Positions 16,631-25,514 of a stretch of 64,000 bases of DNA are shown one piece after another. Each line of letters begins with the position of its first letter. The stretch's first letter is position 1. Source of the DNA: JBCCCJ01 sp039029315. GTDB lineage: Bacteria > Bacteroidota > Bacteroidia > J057. Both the position numbers and the translations under genes were made by a program. Location: assembly GCA_039029315.1 (NCBI GenBank), contig JBCCGK010000003.1, forward strand, positions 62,001 through 126,000, written 5' to 3'. The notes beneath the pieces are model-generated. The model worked only from the letters and a program-made list of their open reading frames with translations, was not told the DNA's origin and did no database searches.

Positions 16631-19189
16631 CTATTCCTCACCAGAAGACTTCCCCAATCTCTCTTGAATCCACGTTCGATTGTCCCACCCCAGCGCACCC
16701 AGGAAGAAAAGCAAACACAGAATGGAACCGAGAAGAGCAATCGAGTTACCCGTATGATAAGACTGCGGCTCAAACTTGAATTCGACTGTATGAGAACCAG
16801 CAGGGATTCGCAGGCCGCGCAATACATAATTTGCGCGGAAGTGAGGCACCAATTCACCATCGATATAAGCATTCCAGCCTTTTTTGTCATTGTAGTAGAT
16901 TTCGGAGAAAACAACGACTTGTTCACTATTGGCATTGAAATCGTAGGTCAGATGTTTTGGCGTGAAAGCGGATAGAGAGATTCTTGCGCCAGGATCTGCT
17001 TGGTAATTGAAGCCTTCTAATTGCTTGGCAAAGGCTCCCTCAAAAATACTATGATCCACAATGGCTGTGGTACGAAGATCTGTCCCTCTCAGAGCAGAGA
17101 TTTCTTCATCAGGGCTATTGACTCGCTGAATGTTGCGAACCATCCAAGCATTGCCCATCGCAGAGCGATTCTGGATTGGCTGGCCTTGTGGATTGATGAT
17201 GATGTAGCGTGTGTTGAGCATATTGACAGCACGCATTTGCGCAACAGCTGACTGAATCAGAGAATCTGTCAATTGCTGTTGGTTGGCACGTAAAGTCTGG
17301 ATAAACATTTGTTGCTCAATTCCAATATGTTGCGAAATCAGATCATTATATCTTCTCAACTTCGCCGCATGATATCCACCAATGGACTTGTGGTGATAAG
17401 AGGTGATCGCATCGTTGAATGGGCCATCGGAAGAAGTCATGTTAAAAACCCGATAATTCGGATCAGCATCTTGCAAGATAAACTTATCAGCAGGGCTGGG
17501 CTCATAGACCGCATTGAAGCGGCGGGTGCTGATGTATTTGTCTTTGGTGAAGTATCGGCTATTGACCACCAGGAGATCCATCACAACAAGCAGACCGATT
17601 CCCACATAGACGCCGGCATCTTTGATTTTGTCTTGGAGGTACAACCAAAGAGCGCCAGCTGCGGCCAGGATGAATCCAGCTGAACGAAAGGCATCGGATT
17701 GTAGCAGACTGGCTCGATAGGACCTCAAGGATTCCGAAGGAAGCTGATTCCGGCTCTCTTCAGCATCACCGATAAAGTCGAACACAGAAGGGCCGATCAA
17801 GGCAAACAATGCACATAATCCAGCTGTAACACCAGCTGCAATGTATAAGGCTTTTTGTTTTTGCTCCTTGCCGATCTCTGATGAGAGGAATTGTTGCAGC
17901 CCCAAAATTCCCAGGATTGGAAGCGCAATCTCCACAATAGTGATGTACATCGTGGGAGCCCGGAACATATCGTATCCCGGAAGGATGCTGAAACACAGTC
18001 GTGCGAGCCATTCAAAATTAATGCCCCAGGACAGCATGAGGCCAATAATGGTGATGGTAAGAAGCCACCAGCGAATTTTGTCCTGAACCAATAGCAACCC
18101 AAGAAGAAACAGGAAACAAATAATCGCTCCGGCATAAGCGGGCCCTGCTGTGGACCTTTGTGCACCCCAATACGTGAAGATGACATTCCGCCCATCCTGA
18201 AGTCTGACAGCATTTTTTCTGGCTTCAGGAGATTTGCCCGCCGTAGAGACTGATGGCCCACCTTGCACATTGGGGATCAGGAGAGAGAAAGACTCAAACT
18301 TCCCTTCACTGTACTCCATGGCATAATCAAATGAAAGGCCTGAATCTTTTTTCTCTTTGGCTGCTGCCAGCTCTGCCTTTCCCCGGATGGTTTCTTTGGC
18401 ATATTCATTGGTGGTCATCAGCTTGCCAAGATTGGGCAGAACGCCTAGAAGACCTGCCATGACCAGAACTGCCGATGCTTTCAAAAATTGAGGAATTTGT
18501 TTTTCTCGAATCGCATGTACCCCATAGACAATACCGAGACTCACAAGCATCAAGGCAAGGAAGTAGGTCATCTGGTAGTGATTGGCGCTGACCTGAAGGG
18601 CGAAGAAAAAGGCCGTGATTCCCCCGCCTAACAACCACTTGCCCCTATAGGCCATCAGGGCACCAGCTAGTGTTGGCGCCCAGTAAGCAATCGCATTGGC
18701 TTTGGAAGTATGACCAGCAGTAAGAATGATGAAATGATAAGAACTCAGTGCAAAAGCGGCAGCTCCGATTCCACTCAACCATGGATCTACTTTCAAGGTT
18801 CTCAGTAAAAAGAAGAACCCAAGAAATGTCAAAAACACATAATTGGCAGGTCTGGGTAAGCCAAAATAGAACAGTTTATCTATGTCCCAAAACCAGTTGC
18901 CCGGATAGGTAATACTGGTCTGATAGGCAGGCATTCCACTGAACAAGGTACTTACCCACAGTGCTTCTTCGCCAGTTGCTTCTCTGAAGTCGGCAGACTC
19001 CTTAGCCATGCCCTTATAATGTTTGATATCATGCCAGTCCAGTTGTTGGTTGTTAAACAATGGATTGAAGAAGGCATAGACTACCAGAAAAAACACCAGG
19101 ATGATGCTGGCATGCTGAATCAGATTGCGCTGAGTGTCAGATAGGTTCATCCCTGAAGATGCACGCTGCTGCTTATTTTTTTTTGCCAT
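16631..19189 (-). CDS. YfhO-family integral membrane protein (putative glycosyltransferase-like)
   Basis: 852 residues with about a dozen predicted transmembrane helices. Segments such as ASIILVFFLVVYAFFNPLF at the N-terminus, WVSTLFSGMPAYQTSITYPG after the first loop, and YVFLTFLGFFFLLRTL fit the YfhO family. A long extracytoplasmic domain at about 560-800 ends in GWNAYIDGELVPHFRANYVLRGLRIPAGSHTVEF, the typical beta-sandwich just before a final helix. In Firmicutes YfhO is linked to glycosylation of lipoteichoic acid; in Bacteroidota its substrate is unknown, probably a lipid-linked sugar. The gene converges on gldH with 72 bp between stops. Catalytic residues were not identified. Confidence 0.9.
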   Translation of the reverse strand: MAKKNKQQRASSGMNLSDTQRNLIQHASIILVFFLVVYAFFNPLFNNQQLDWHDIKHYKGMAKESADFREATGEEALWVSTLFSGMPAYQTSITYPGNWFWDIDKLFYFGLPRPANYVFLTFLGFFFLLRTLKVDPWLSGIGAAAFALSSYHFIILTAGHTSKANAIAYWAPTLAGALMAYRGKWLLGGGITAFFFALQVSANHYQMTYFLALMLVSLGIVYGVHAIREKQIPQFLKASAVLVMAGLLGVLPNLGKLMTTNEYAKETIRGKAELAAAKEKKDSGLSFDYAMEYSEGKFESFSLLIPNVQGGPSVSTAGKSPEARKNAVRLQDGRNVIFTYWGAQRSTAGPAYAGAIICFLFLLGLLLVQDKIRWWLLTITIIGLMLSWGINFEWLARLCFSILPGYDMFRAPTMYITIVEIALPILGILGLQQFLSSEIGKEQKQKALYIAAGVTAGLCALFALIGPSVFDFIGDAEESRNQLPSESLRSYRASLLQSDAFRSAGFILAAAGALWLYLQDKIKDAGVYVGIGLLVVMDLLVVNSRYFTKDKYISTRRFNAVYEPSPADKFILQDADPNYRVFNMTSSDGPFNDAITSYHHKSIGGYHAAKLRRYNDLISQHIGIEQQMFIQTLRANQQQLTDSLIQSAVAQMRAVNMLNTRYIIINPQGQPIQNRSAMGNAWMVRNIQRVNSPDEEISALRGTDLRTTAIVDHSIFEGAFAKQLEGFNYQADPGARISLSAFTPKHLTYDFNANSEQVVVFSEIYYNDKKGWNAYIDGELVPHFRANYVLRGLRIPAGSHTVEFKFEPQSYHTGNSIALLGSILCLLFFLGALGWDNRTWIQERLGKSSGEE

Positions 19190-19323
19190 GGTTTGGGAAT
19201 CAAATATCCATCCTTCATGGATTGAGTCCCCTAAACTACTATCTGAGATTGATCTGGCAAAAGATTCAGAGAGATTTTAGGCAGATGCAAAGAATAATAC
19301 AGAACCTCCTCATCTCTGACTTC

Positions 19324-20214
19324 TCACATCTCTCTCCCCTCTCCTTCCAGCAATCCCATCAGATAGGTCCCATATCCACTCTTTATCAGAGGTTCAGCTA
19401 TGGTGCGCAATTGGTCGGAGTCTATGAAGCCCATCCGGTAAGCCTGTTCTTCAATACATCCGATTTTGAGACCTTGTCGCTTTTCGATGATCTGGACAAA
19501 GTTCCCTGCTTGCATGAGAGAATCATGGGTTCCGGTATCTAACCAGGCTGTCCCACGACCTAGGATAGAGACATTGAGATTTCCTTGTGCGAGATAGGTC
19601 CGATTGACATCTGTGATTTCCAATTCTCCTCTTGGAGATGGTTTGAGGTTTTTTGCAATGTCGATTACCTGATTGTCATAGAAGTAGACACCGGGAACCG
19701 CATAGGAGGATTTTGGATGTTGAGGTTTTTCTTCAATACTGATGGCTTTTCCCTCTTGATCAAATTCTACAACTCCATAGGCAGTAGGGTTGGAGACATG
19801 ATAGGCGAAAACGAGTCCTCCCCCCTCTTTCGAGACAGTTTCTTTCGCTTCTGCGAGGGTTTGACCAATGCGTTCTCCATAAAAAATATTGTCTCCCAGG
19901 ATTAAGGCAGCATCATCATCCCCTACGAACTCCTCTCCGATGATAAATGCCTGGGCCAAGCCTTCTGGATTGGGTTGCATTGCGTAGGAAAAGGAAGCCC
20001 CTATTCTGGAGCCATCCCCCAGGAGGTGTTGAAACAGTGGCAAATCCTGTGGGGTTGAAATGATCAGAATTTCTTTGATTCCGGCAGACAGAAGCGTAGA
20101 GAGAGGATAATAAATCATGGGTTTGTCGTACACCGGCATGAGCTGCTTGCTCACGGAAATCGTGAGGGGATAAAGTCGCGTGCCGGACCCACCAGCAAGT
20201 ATGATTCCTTTCAT
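19324..20214 (-). CDS. rfbA: Glucose-1-phosphate thymidylyltransferase
   Basis: 296 residues, full length for the family. The nucleotidyltransferase start MKGIILAGGSGTRLYPLT has the G-x-G-T-R-L signature, and VSKQLMPVYDKPMIYYPL, ALILGDNIFYG, SIEEKPQHPKSSYAVPGVYFYD and GRGTAWLDTGTHDSLMQAG are all typical RmlA blocks. It makes dTDP-glucose from dTTP and glucose-1-phosphate, the first step to dTDP-rhamnose and related sugars. It is the last gene of the minus-strand nucleotide-sugar operon, 125 bp after rfbC. The dehydratase (rfbB) and the reductase (rfbD) are not in this window. Confidence 0.96.
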   Translation of the reverse strand: MKGIILAGGSGTRLYPLTISVSKQLMPVYDKPMIYYPLSTLLSAGIKEILIISTPQDLPLFQHLLGDGSRIGASFSYAMQPNPEGLAQAFIIGEEFVGDDDAALILGDNIFYGERIGQTLAEAKETVSKEGGGLVFAYHVSNPTAYGVVEFDQEGKAISIEEKPQHPKSSYAVPGVYFYDNQVIDIAKNLKPSPRGELEITDVNRTYLAQGNLNVSILGRGTAWLDTGTHDSLMQAGNFVQIIEKRQGLKIGCIEEQAYRMGFIDSDQLRTIAEPLIKSGYGTYLMGLLEGEGREM

Positions 20215-20339
20215 AAATGAGGGTTGAGAGAATTGGGTTGAGTATGTTGAGCTGCGTGTCTTTGATCAGAATTCAGGGGAAAAACTTCTTCCTTTTTCCT
20301 CCTGCCTGCACAGAACCGATCACGCGAAACTCACTGCAC

Positions 20340-20891
20340 TTAAAATGGAGATTTAAATTCGGAAAAAGAAGGATGTTTTTGATCTTTTGGAGACAAAATA
20401 GGAGGGATATTCGCCCACATAATTTTGAGATCGGGATCATTCCAGGCAATGCCACCTTCTGAGGGATGATGGTATACCTGGGTACATTTGTAAAAGAATA
20501 AACAACTGTCAGATAGCACCTGAAACCCATGTGCAAATCCTTCCGGGACATATAACATGGTATGATCCTCCGCATCTAACTCAATCCCCAGGCTTTGGCC
20601 GAAGGTTGGGGAGTCTGTTCTGAGGTCCACCACCACATCAAGGACCTTGCCCTGTAAGGGTCGAATCAACTTGCCCTGGGCATAAGGAGGGTGCTGAAAA
20701 TGCAAACCCCGGAGAGTTCCCCGGGATGAAAAAGAGAGATTATCTTGTACGAATGAGAGATGATCGAGACCTATGCTAGCAAAGTGCTGTTGGTTGTATA
20801 GTTCCAAGAGGAACCCTCGTTCATCTCCAAATACATCAGGCTGTATGATCCATACGTCAGGTAGTGAAGTCTCAGACTTGGAGAACCCCAT
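20340..20891 (-). CDS. rfbC: dTDP-4-dehydrorhamnose 3,5-epimerase
   Basis: 183 residues, the usual RmlC length. Visible blocks are PDVFGDERGFLLELYN, FVQDNLSFSSRGTLRGLHFQ (with the catalytic His), GKVLDVVVDLRTDSPTFG, and YVPEGFAHGFQVLSD. The enzyme epimerises dTDP-4-keto-6-deoxyglucose at C3 and C5. Its start overlaps the end of the upstream SDR gene by 20 bp, which indicates one transcript and probable translational coupling. Confidence 0.96.
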   Translation of the reverse strand: MGFSKSETSLPDVWIIQPDVFGDERGFLLELYNQQHFASIGLDHLSFVQDNLSFSSRGTLRGLHFQHPPYAQGKLIRPLQGKVLDVVVDLRTDSPTFGQSLGIELDAEDHTMLYVPEGFAHGFQVLSDSCLFFYKCTQVYHHPSEGGIAWNDPDLKIMWANIPPILSPKDQKHPSFSEFKSPF

Positions 20892-21831
20892 GAAGTTGCT
20901 GTTTGAAATATTCCAGAGTGGTTTTCAAGCCATCTCTCCGACCGACCGTAGGCTCCCAGCTCAGAATTTCTCTGGCTTTGGAGATATCAGGTTTTCTGAT
21001 TTTCGGATCGTCTTTAGGGAGGTCTTGAAACACGATTTTGCTTTTCGAGCCGGTAAGTTCGATAATTTCTTTTGCAAAATCCAATATTGTGATCTCTGAA
21101 GGGTTGCCAATGTTGACGGGCATGACTTCATCGCTGAGAAGAAGCCGGTAGATCCCTTCTACCAAATCTGAAACAAAACAAAAACTTCTGGTCTGACTTC
21201 CATCACCAAAAACGGTAATGTCCTGATTGTGAAGAGCCTGCGAGGCAAATGCCGGCAGTGCCCTTCCATCATCCAGGCGCATTCGAGGGCCATAGGTGTT
21301 AAAAATCCGAACAATTCGGGTTTCCACACCATGATACCTGTGATAGGCCATTGTCATGGCTTCCATGAACCGCTTGGCCTCATCATAGACGCCTCGAAAG
21401 CCAATGGGATTGACATTGCCCCAATAGTCTTCAGTCTGAGGGTGAATGAGGGGATCGCCATAAACTTCAGAAGTACTGGCAATAAGAACCCTGGCCCCTT
21501 TGTCCTTGGCGAGTCCCAGGATTTTGTGTGTCCCAAGTGCGCCCACTTTGAGCGTCTGAATGGGGAGTTTGAGGTAATCAATAGGGCTTGCTGGCGAGGC
21601 AAAGTGCAAGATGTAATCCAGTTGTCCCTCTACATAAGTGTAGTTGGTTACATCATGCTTGACGAAGGTGAATCCGTCTACGCCAAATAAGTGTCCGATA
21701 TTAGCTAGGTTACCGGTAATGAGGTTGTCCATAACGACAACCTCATATCCTTCAGAAAGGAACCGATCACAGAGGTGCGAGCCTAAGAAGCCCGCCCCAC
21801 CTGTGATCAGTATTTTTGGTTTGTTACTCAT
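20872..21831 (-). CDS. UDP-glucuronate decarboxylase-type NAD-dependent epimerase/dehydratase
   Basis: The ATG at 21831 gives 319 residues starting at the Rossmann fold (KPKILITGGAGFLGSHLCD, the GGAGFLGS motif binding NAD). Key SDR residues are seen: HFASPASPIDY, STSEVYGDP, and the Tyr-Lys pair in YDEAKRFMEA. NTYGPRMRLDDGRALPAF and GDGSQTRSFCFVSDLVEG are typical of UDP-glucuronic acid decarboxylase (UDP-xylose synthase). With the UDP-glucose dehydrogenase gene directly upstream (8-bp overlap), the pair should convert UDP-glucose via UDP-glucuronate to UDP-xylose. A related epimerase activity cannot be excluded from sequence alone. Confidence 0.92.
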   Translation of the reverse strand: MSNKPKILITGGAGFLGSHLCDRFLSEGYEVVVMDNLITGNLANIGHLFGVDGFTFVKHDVTNYTYVEGQLDYILHFASPASPIDYLKLPIQTLKVGALGTHKILGLAKDKGARVLIASTSEVYGDPLIHPQTEDYWGNVNPIGFRGVYDEAKRFMEAMTMAYHRYHGVETRIVRIFNTYGPRMRLDDGRALPAFASQALHNQDITVFGDGSQTRSFCFVSDLVEGIYRLLLSDEVMPVNIGNPSEITILDFAKEIIELTGSKSKIVFQDLPKDDPKIRKPDISKAREILSWEPTVGRRDGLKTTLEYFKQQLHGVLQV

Positions 21832-23164
21832 TCGTAGAAACAGTTTCTGCCGCACCAACCTTGGAGCGACCTATAGAATAGTACGTATAGCCCATTTCTT
21901 TCATTGCTTCCAACTCGTAAACATTTCTTCCGTCAAAAACGACAGGAGCTTTCAACCCGGTTTTGATTTTGTCAAAATTGGGAGTTCGGAATTCATTCCA
22001 TTCAGTGATGACCAACAGAGCATCCACGCCCATGACAGCTTCATACTGATTGTCACAGTACTGGATATCGAGGTTGGTGTACTTCTGAACGGACTCCATG
22101 GCCTCTGGATCATAAGCTTTGATTGTTGCGCCCAATTCCAGCAGACGTGCGATGATTACCAAAGAGGGTGCTTCACGAATATCATCGGTGTTAGGCTTGA
22201 ATGCAAGTCCCCATACACCAAATGTTTTTCCGCTCAGATCATCCGTCCCATAATGAGCGATGACTTTGTCTACCATGATTCCTTTTTGGATTTGGTTGAC
22301 ATTCATCACAGAATCAAGGATTTGGAAGTTGTAGTCATACTGCTTGGAGGTCTTGAAGAGTGCAGATACATCCTTGGGGAAACAAGATCCACCATATCCC
22401 ACACCTGGGAAGAGGAATCGTTTGCCAATTCTGGAATCTGTTCCCATTCCCCGACGAACATTGTCTACATCTGCCTCAACGAGTTCGCACAGATTGGCAA
22501 TCTCATTCATGAAGGAGATTTTTGTTGCCAGGAAAGAGTTGGCTGCATACTTGGTTACCTCAGCACTTCGACGATCCATGAAGATCACTGGGTTGCCAGA
22601 CATGACAAATGGCTTGTACAATCGTCGCATCATTTCAGTAGCCTTGTCAGCTTGTGATCCGATGACGATTCGCTCAGGTTTCATGAAATCTTGAACAGCA
22701 AAACCTTCTCGCAGGAATTCAGGGTTGGAGACAACGTCAAACTCTACATCTGTTTGAGATGCAATTGCAGCTTGAACTTTGTCAGCCGTTCCTACAGGTA
22801 CGGTACTCTTGTTCACGATCACACGATATTCGGTGAGGAGAGTTCCAATTTGGTTGGCTACGCCCAAGACATATTTGAGATCGGCAGAACCATCCTCAGT
22901 TGGAGGAGTCGGAAGAGCAAGAAAGATAATGTCCGCAAATTTGACCGCATCTTCGAGAGAGTCTGTGAAAGTCAGACGTCCTTCTTTTGTGTTGCGCTCA
23001 AAAAGCGTTTCCAAACCGGGTTCATAGATCGGGACAACGCCAGCGCGTAATTTCGCCAGCTTTTCCTGATCATTGTCTACACATAGAACATCATTTCCGG
23101 CTTCAGAAAAGCAAGTTCCAGAAACAAGGCCTACATAACCGGTTCCGATTACAGCAACTTTCAT
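21824..23164 (-). CDS. ugd: UDP-glucose 6-dehydrogenase
   Basis: 446 residues from the ATG at 23164; the open frame upstream (to 23233) adds only an unlikely N-terminus before the Rossmann motif MKVAVIGTGYVGLVSGTCF. The family blocks are clear: IIFLALPTPPTEDGSADL, VNKSTVPVGTADKV, VSNPEFLREGFAVQDF, and the active-site Cys in FPGVGYGGSCFPKDV. The late GKTFGVWGLAFKPNTDDIREAPS is the substrate/NAD-binding part. It oxidises UDP-glucose to UDP-glucuronate in the cytoplasm, feeding the decarboxylase encoded next. Confidence 0.96.
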   Translation of the reverse strand: MKVAVIGTGYVGLVSGTCFSEAGNDVLCVDNDQEKLAKLRAGVVPIYEPGLETLFERNTKEGRLTFTDSLEDAVKFADIIFLALPTPPTEDGSADLKYVLGVANQIGTLLTEYRVIVNKSTVPVGTADKVQAAIASQTDVEFDVVSNPEFLREGFAVQDFMKPERIVIGSQADKATEMMRRLYKPFVMSGNPVIFMDRRSAEVTKYAANSFLATKISFMNEIANLCELVEADVDNVRRGMGTDSRIGKRFLFPGVGYGGSCFPKDVSALFKTSKQYDYNFQILDSVMNVNQIQKGIMVDKVIAHYGTDDLSGKTFGVWGLAFKPNTDDIREAPSLVIIARLLELGATIKAYDPEAMESVQKYTNLDIQYCDNQYEAVMGVDALLVITEWNEFRTPNFDKIKTGLKAPVVFDGRNVYELEAMKEMGYTYYSIGRSKVGAAETVSTNE

Positions 23165-23204
23165 TTGATTGAAAAAATTAAAATTAGTGGTACCAAAAAA
23201 TTGA

Positions 23205-24332
23205 TTATAACGTATCGATGAGATGATCGACAATATATTCTTGTTGAGCTCGATCCAATTCAGAGTGCATCGGCAGGCTCAGCACCTCTTCGGTGAGTTG
23301 TTCTGAGATGGGGAAGTCTCCTTCCTTGTAGCCATATTGGGTATAGGCACCTTGTAGATGAATCGGCACAGGATAATATATCATCGTTGGAATCCCTTTT
23401 TGAGACATGAGTTCCTTGATTTGGTCTCGTTTTTTTCTGCCTTCCTTGACCTTGACGGTATACTGATGAAAGACGTGGCTTCCATTGTCATTCCACTGAG
23501 GGAGTACCAGACCATCCACATCTGCAAGAAGGGAATCATAGGTTCTGGCGGCAGTTCTTCGGGCTTCCGTATAAGTATTGAGGTGTTGGAGTTTGATATC
23601 CAAAATAGCAGCTTGAAGAGAATCCAGGCGGCTATTCACACCAATTGAGTCGTGATAGTATTTTATTTTTGCTCCATGGTTGCAGATGATCCACAACTTC
23701 TCGGCCAGTTCCTCATCTCTGGAGAAGATCGCTCCTCCATCTCCATAAGCACCGAGATTTTTGCTTGGATAAAAAGAAGTCGTTCCTATTGCACCGATGG
23801 TTCCGGCCTTGACAACTCGTCCATCTGAGAAGGTATAGTCTGCACCGATTGCCTGAGCTGTATCTTCTACAACTGGAAGATTGTGCCTGTTTGCGACTTC
23901 CATGATGGCCTCCATATCGGCGGCCTGTCCATATAGATGCACCGGAAGAATCGCTTTGGTTTGTGGGCTGATGGCTGCTTCGATTTTGCTGACATCCATA
24001 TTGAAGGTTAGGGGATCAACCTCAACAAATACGGGCTTCAGCCGAAGCAAAGCAATCACCTCAACGGTGGCAACATAGGTGAAGGTAGGGGTAATGACCT
24101 CATCACCAGGCTCTAAACCAAGAGCCATAAGAGCAATTTGCAATGCGTCTGTGCCATTGGCACAAGGAATCACATGCGGGACATCCAGATAAGTAGCGAG
24201 ATTTTTTTTGAATTGCTTGACGGCAGGGCCATTAATGTAGGCACCTGATCGGACAACTTCCTGGACGGCAGAATCAATTTGATTTGCAATTTTTTGATAC
24301 TGAGAAATGGTGTCAACCATTCGGATGTTCAT
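23205..24332 (-). CDS. DegT/DnrJ/EryC1/StrS-family aminotransferase
   Basis: 375 residues, full length; a second ATG at 24320 (MVDTISQY) is possible. PLP-enzyme features are seen: ANGTDALQIALMALGLEPGDEVITPTFTY, the ILPVHLYGQAADM block, VEDTAQAIGADY, and the PLP lysine in SFYPSKNLGAYGDGG. These enzymes aminate keto-sugars bound to nucleotides for amino-sugar synthesis in LPS or glycans. It leads the operon degT-ugd-uxs-rfbC-rfbA. The matching keto-sugar dehydratase is not in the window, so the substrate is unknown. Confidence 0.93.
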   Translation of the reverse strand: MNIRMVDTISQYQKIANQIDSAVQEVVRSGAYINGPAVKQFKKNLATYLDVPHVIPCANGTDALQIALMALGLEPGDEVITPTFTYVATVEVIALLRLKPVFVEVDPLTFNMDVSKIEAAISPQTKAILPVHLYGQAADMEAIMEVANRHNLPVVEDTAQAIGADYTFSDGRVVKAGTIGAIGTTSFYPSKNLGAYGDGGAIFSRDEELAEKLWIICNHGAKIKYYHDSIGVNSRLDSLQAAILDIKLQHLNTYTEARRTAARTYDSLLADVDGLVLPQWNDNGSHVFHQYTVKVKEGRKKRDQIKELMSQKGIPTMIYYPVPIHLQGAYTQYGYKEGDFPISEQLTEEVLSLPMHSELDRAQQEYIVDHLIDTL

Positions 24333-24431
24333 AAGCCGATGGATTATGGAATTGTTTGATTACTATACCAGAGCAAGTGTGGAATGCGGTAGTAGGGAAG
24401 ATCTTCAAGTAGGCCCGCTTTTTTTACCTGG

Positions 24432-24439
24432 CAAAGGTA
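24432..24439 (-). promoter_or_regulatory. Putative -7 box for the nucleotide-sugar operon
   Basis: On the minus strand the sequence reads TACCTTTG, a perfect match to the Bacteroidota -7 consensus TAnnTTTG, 100 bp upstream of the DegT gene start. No clear TTTG -33 element was found at the expected distance. An identical TACCTTTGCCA sequence faces the other way at 24555. Confidence 0.5.
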
Positions 24440-24554
24440 TCACTTTTTTCTCATTTTCTTTCACCTACTACCTCAACTGATTCTCTCATTGAATGAGCTG
24501 ATTCAAAGCTGCCTTGAAAGGTTTTTTTTCGTTTTTTTCATAGAGTCGATCCAG

Positions 24555-24562
24555 TACCTTTG
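24555..24562 (+). promoter_or_regulatory. Putative -7 box for the plus-strand outer membrane protein gene
   Basis: TACCTTTG matches TAnnTTTG fully and lies 75 bp upstream of the ATG at 24638. A TTTC about 18 bp before it is close to the -33 TTTG. Together with the minus-strand box at 24432 it forms a divergent promoter pair, with a small CTCATTGAATGAG palindrome at 24485-24497 between them that could be an operator. Confidence 0.5.
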
Positions 24563-24637
24563 CCAATATTACAAGCTGATCGGCCAACAGCCAAAACAAT
24601 CTTGCTGATAATCAATCATCATTTGCATTTTAATTCC

Positions 24638-25414
24638 ATGATACATTCCTTGACAAAATCCTCTTTCATCCTTTTCTGCATCCTGAGCTTTTTTGCCCAA
24701 AATAAGATGCTGGCCCAGAAGAGTATCCGGGATTCCTCTATTAGTTTGGTTGTATTGGACATTTCTTATCGCGGCTATTTTCCTGCTGGAGACATGACTG
24801 AGCGTTTTGGATTTACCTCTGTCATGGGGGTGGATCTGAGTTACAAACTCTCTTCGAACTACTATCTTTCAGGAGGATTTCATTTTTTGTTCGCTGATTC
24901 TGTAGATATGTCGGGAATTCTGGACCCGCTATTGACGCCAGGAGGATTTCTGGTGACCGATAATGGTCTGTTATCGGATGTGCGGACTTTGGGATCTGGC
25001 TTTGTGGTACCGATCTCTGTGGGCAAGATTTTTCCCATCATTAAGGCTCACAATTCCAATAGTGGACTGTTTGTAGAAATTGGCGGCCAGTTTCTACAAC
25101 ACAAACTCGTCATTCAGCCAAGGGAAGATGAGGTGGCCGGGCTGGAAGGAGAGTATATCAAAGGCTATGATCGCTTGACCAATGGCATAGGAATTCGGGA
25201 AGGAATTGGGTATCGATATTTTGCGAGTAATGGGATGGTCAATTTTGCGATAGGGCTGGACATGAGTCAGAACTTTACCCAAAGCAGAAGAAGTGTGGAT
25301 TTTAGCACAGGCCTTTCGGATAGCAGACAGCGACTGGACCTCTTATTTGGGATTCGGGCCAGTTGGACATTCCCGCTATACAAGAGAGCGCCGAATAAAG
25401 CCTATTACAATTGA
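24638..25414 (+). CDS. Outer membrane beta-barrel protein, unknown function
   Basis: 258 residues from the ATG at 24638, with a signal peptide (SSFILFCILSFFAQNKMLAQ). The mature part is a series of alternating strands (DLSYKLSSNYYLSGGFHFLF, SGLFVEIGGQFLQHKL, NFAIGLDMSQNF) and ends with a strand pair RLDLLFGIRASWTFPLYKR, which suggests a small outer-membrane barrel. No enzyme motif is visible. It is divergent from the nucleotide-sugar operon and about 100 bp upstream of the Cys-rich lipoprotein gene. Function unknown. Confidence 0.75.
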   Translation: MIHSLTKSSFILFCILSFFAQNKMLAQKSIRDSSISLVVLDISYRGYFPAGDMTERFGFTSVMGVDLSYKLSSNYYLSGGFHFLFADSVDMSGILDPLLTPGGFLVTDNGLLSDVRTLGSGFVVPISVGKIFPIIKAHNSNSGLFVEIGGQFLQHKLVIQPREDEVAGLEGEYIKGYDRLTNGIGIREGIGYRYFASNGMVNFAIGLDMSQNFTQSRRSVDFSTGLSDSRQRLDLLFGIRASWTFPLYKRAPNKAYYN

Positions 25415-25443
25415 TGGCTTCTTTTTGCTGAAATGGGCTTGCA

Positions 25444-25461
25444 TTTTTTTTTTTTTTTTTT
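25444..25461 (+). repeat. Homopolymer tract of 18 T
   Basis: An uninterrupted run of 18 T residues lies 29 bp after the barrel gene stop and 53 bp before the ATG of the Cys-rich lipoprotein gene. Runs of this length are unstable in replication and in other bacteria serve as phase-variation switches when placed in promoters. There is no stem-loop just before it, so it does not look like a standard intrinsic terminator. The exact length in an assembly may be uncertain. Confidence 0.85.
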
Positions 25462-25514
25462 CATTTGGAAGTGGATGCCTTCCTATTCATTTTTTATTTA
25501 CAAATCCATTTCTC

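Noticed and set aside
24485..24497. CTCATTGAATGAG palindrome as a regulator site
   Set aside because: A 6-bp-arm palindrome of this length occurs often by chance; kept only as a remark with the promoter pair.
25293..25514. N-terminal extension of the Cys-rich lipoprotein
   Set aside because: The open frame upstream crosses the 18-T tract and overlaps the previous gene; the ATG at 25515 begins a proper lipoprotein signal.
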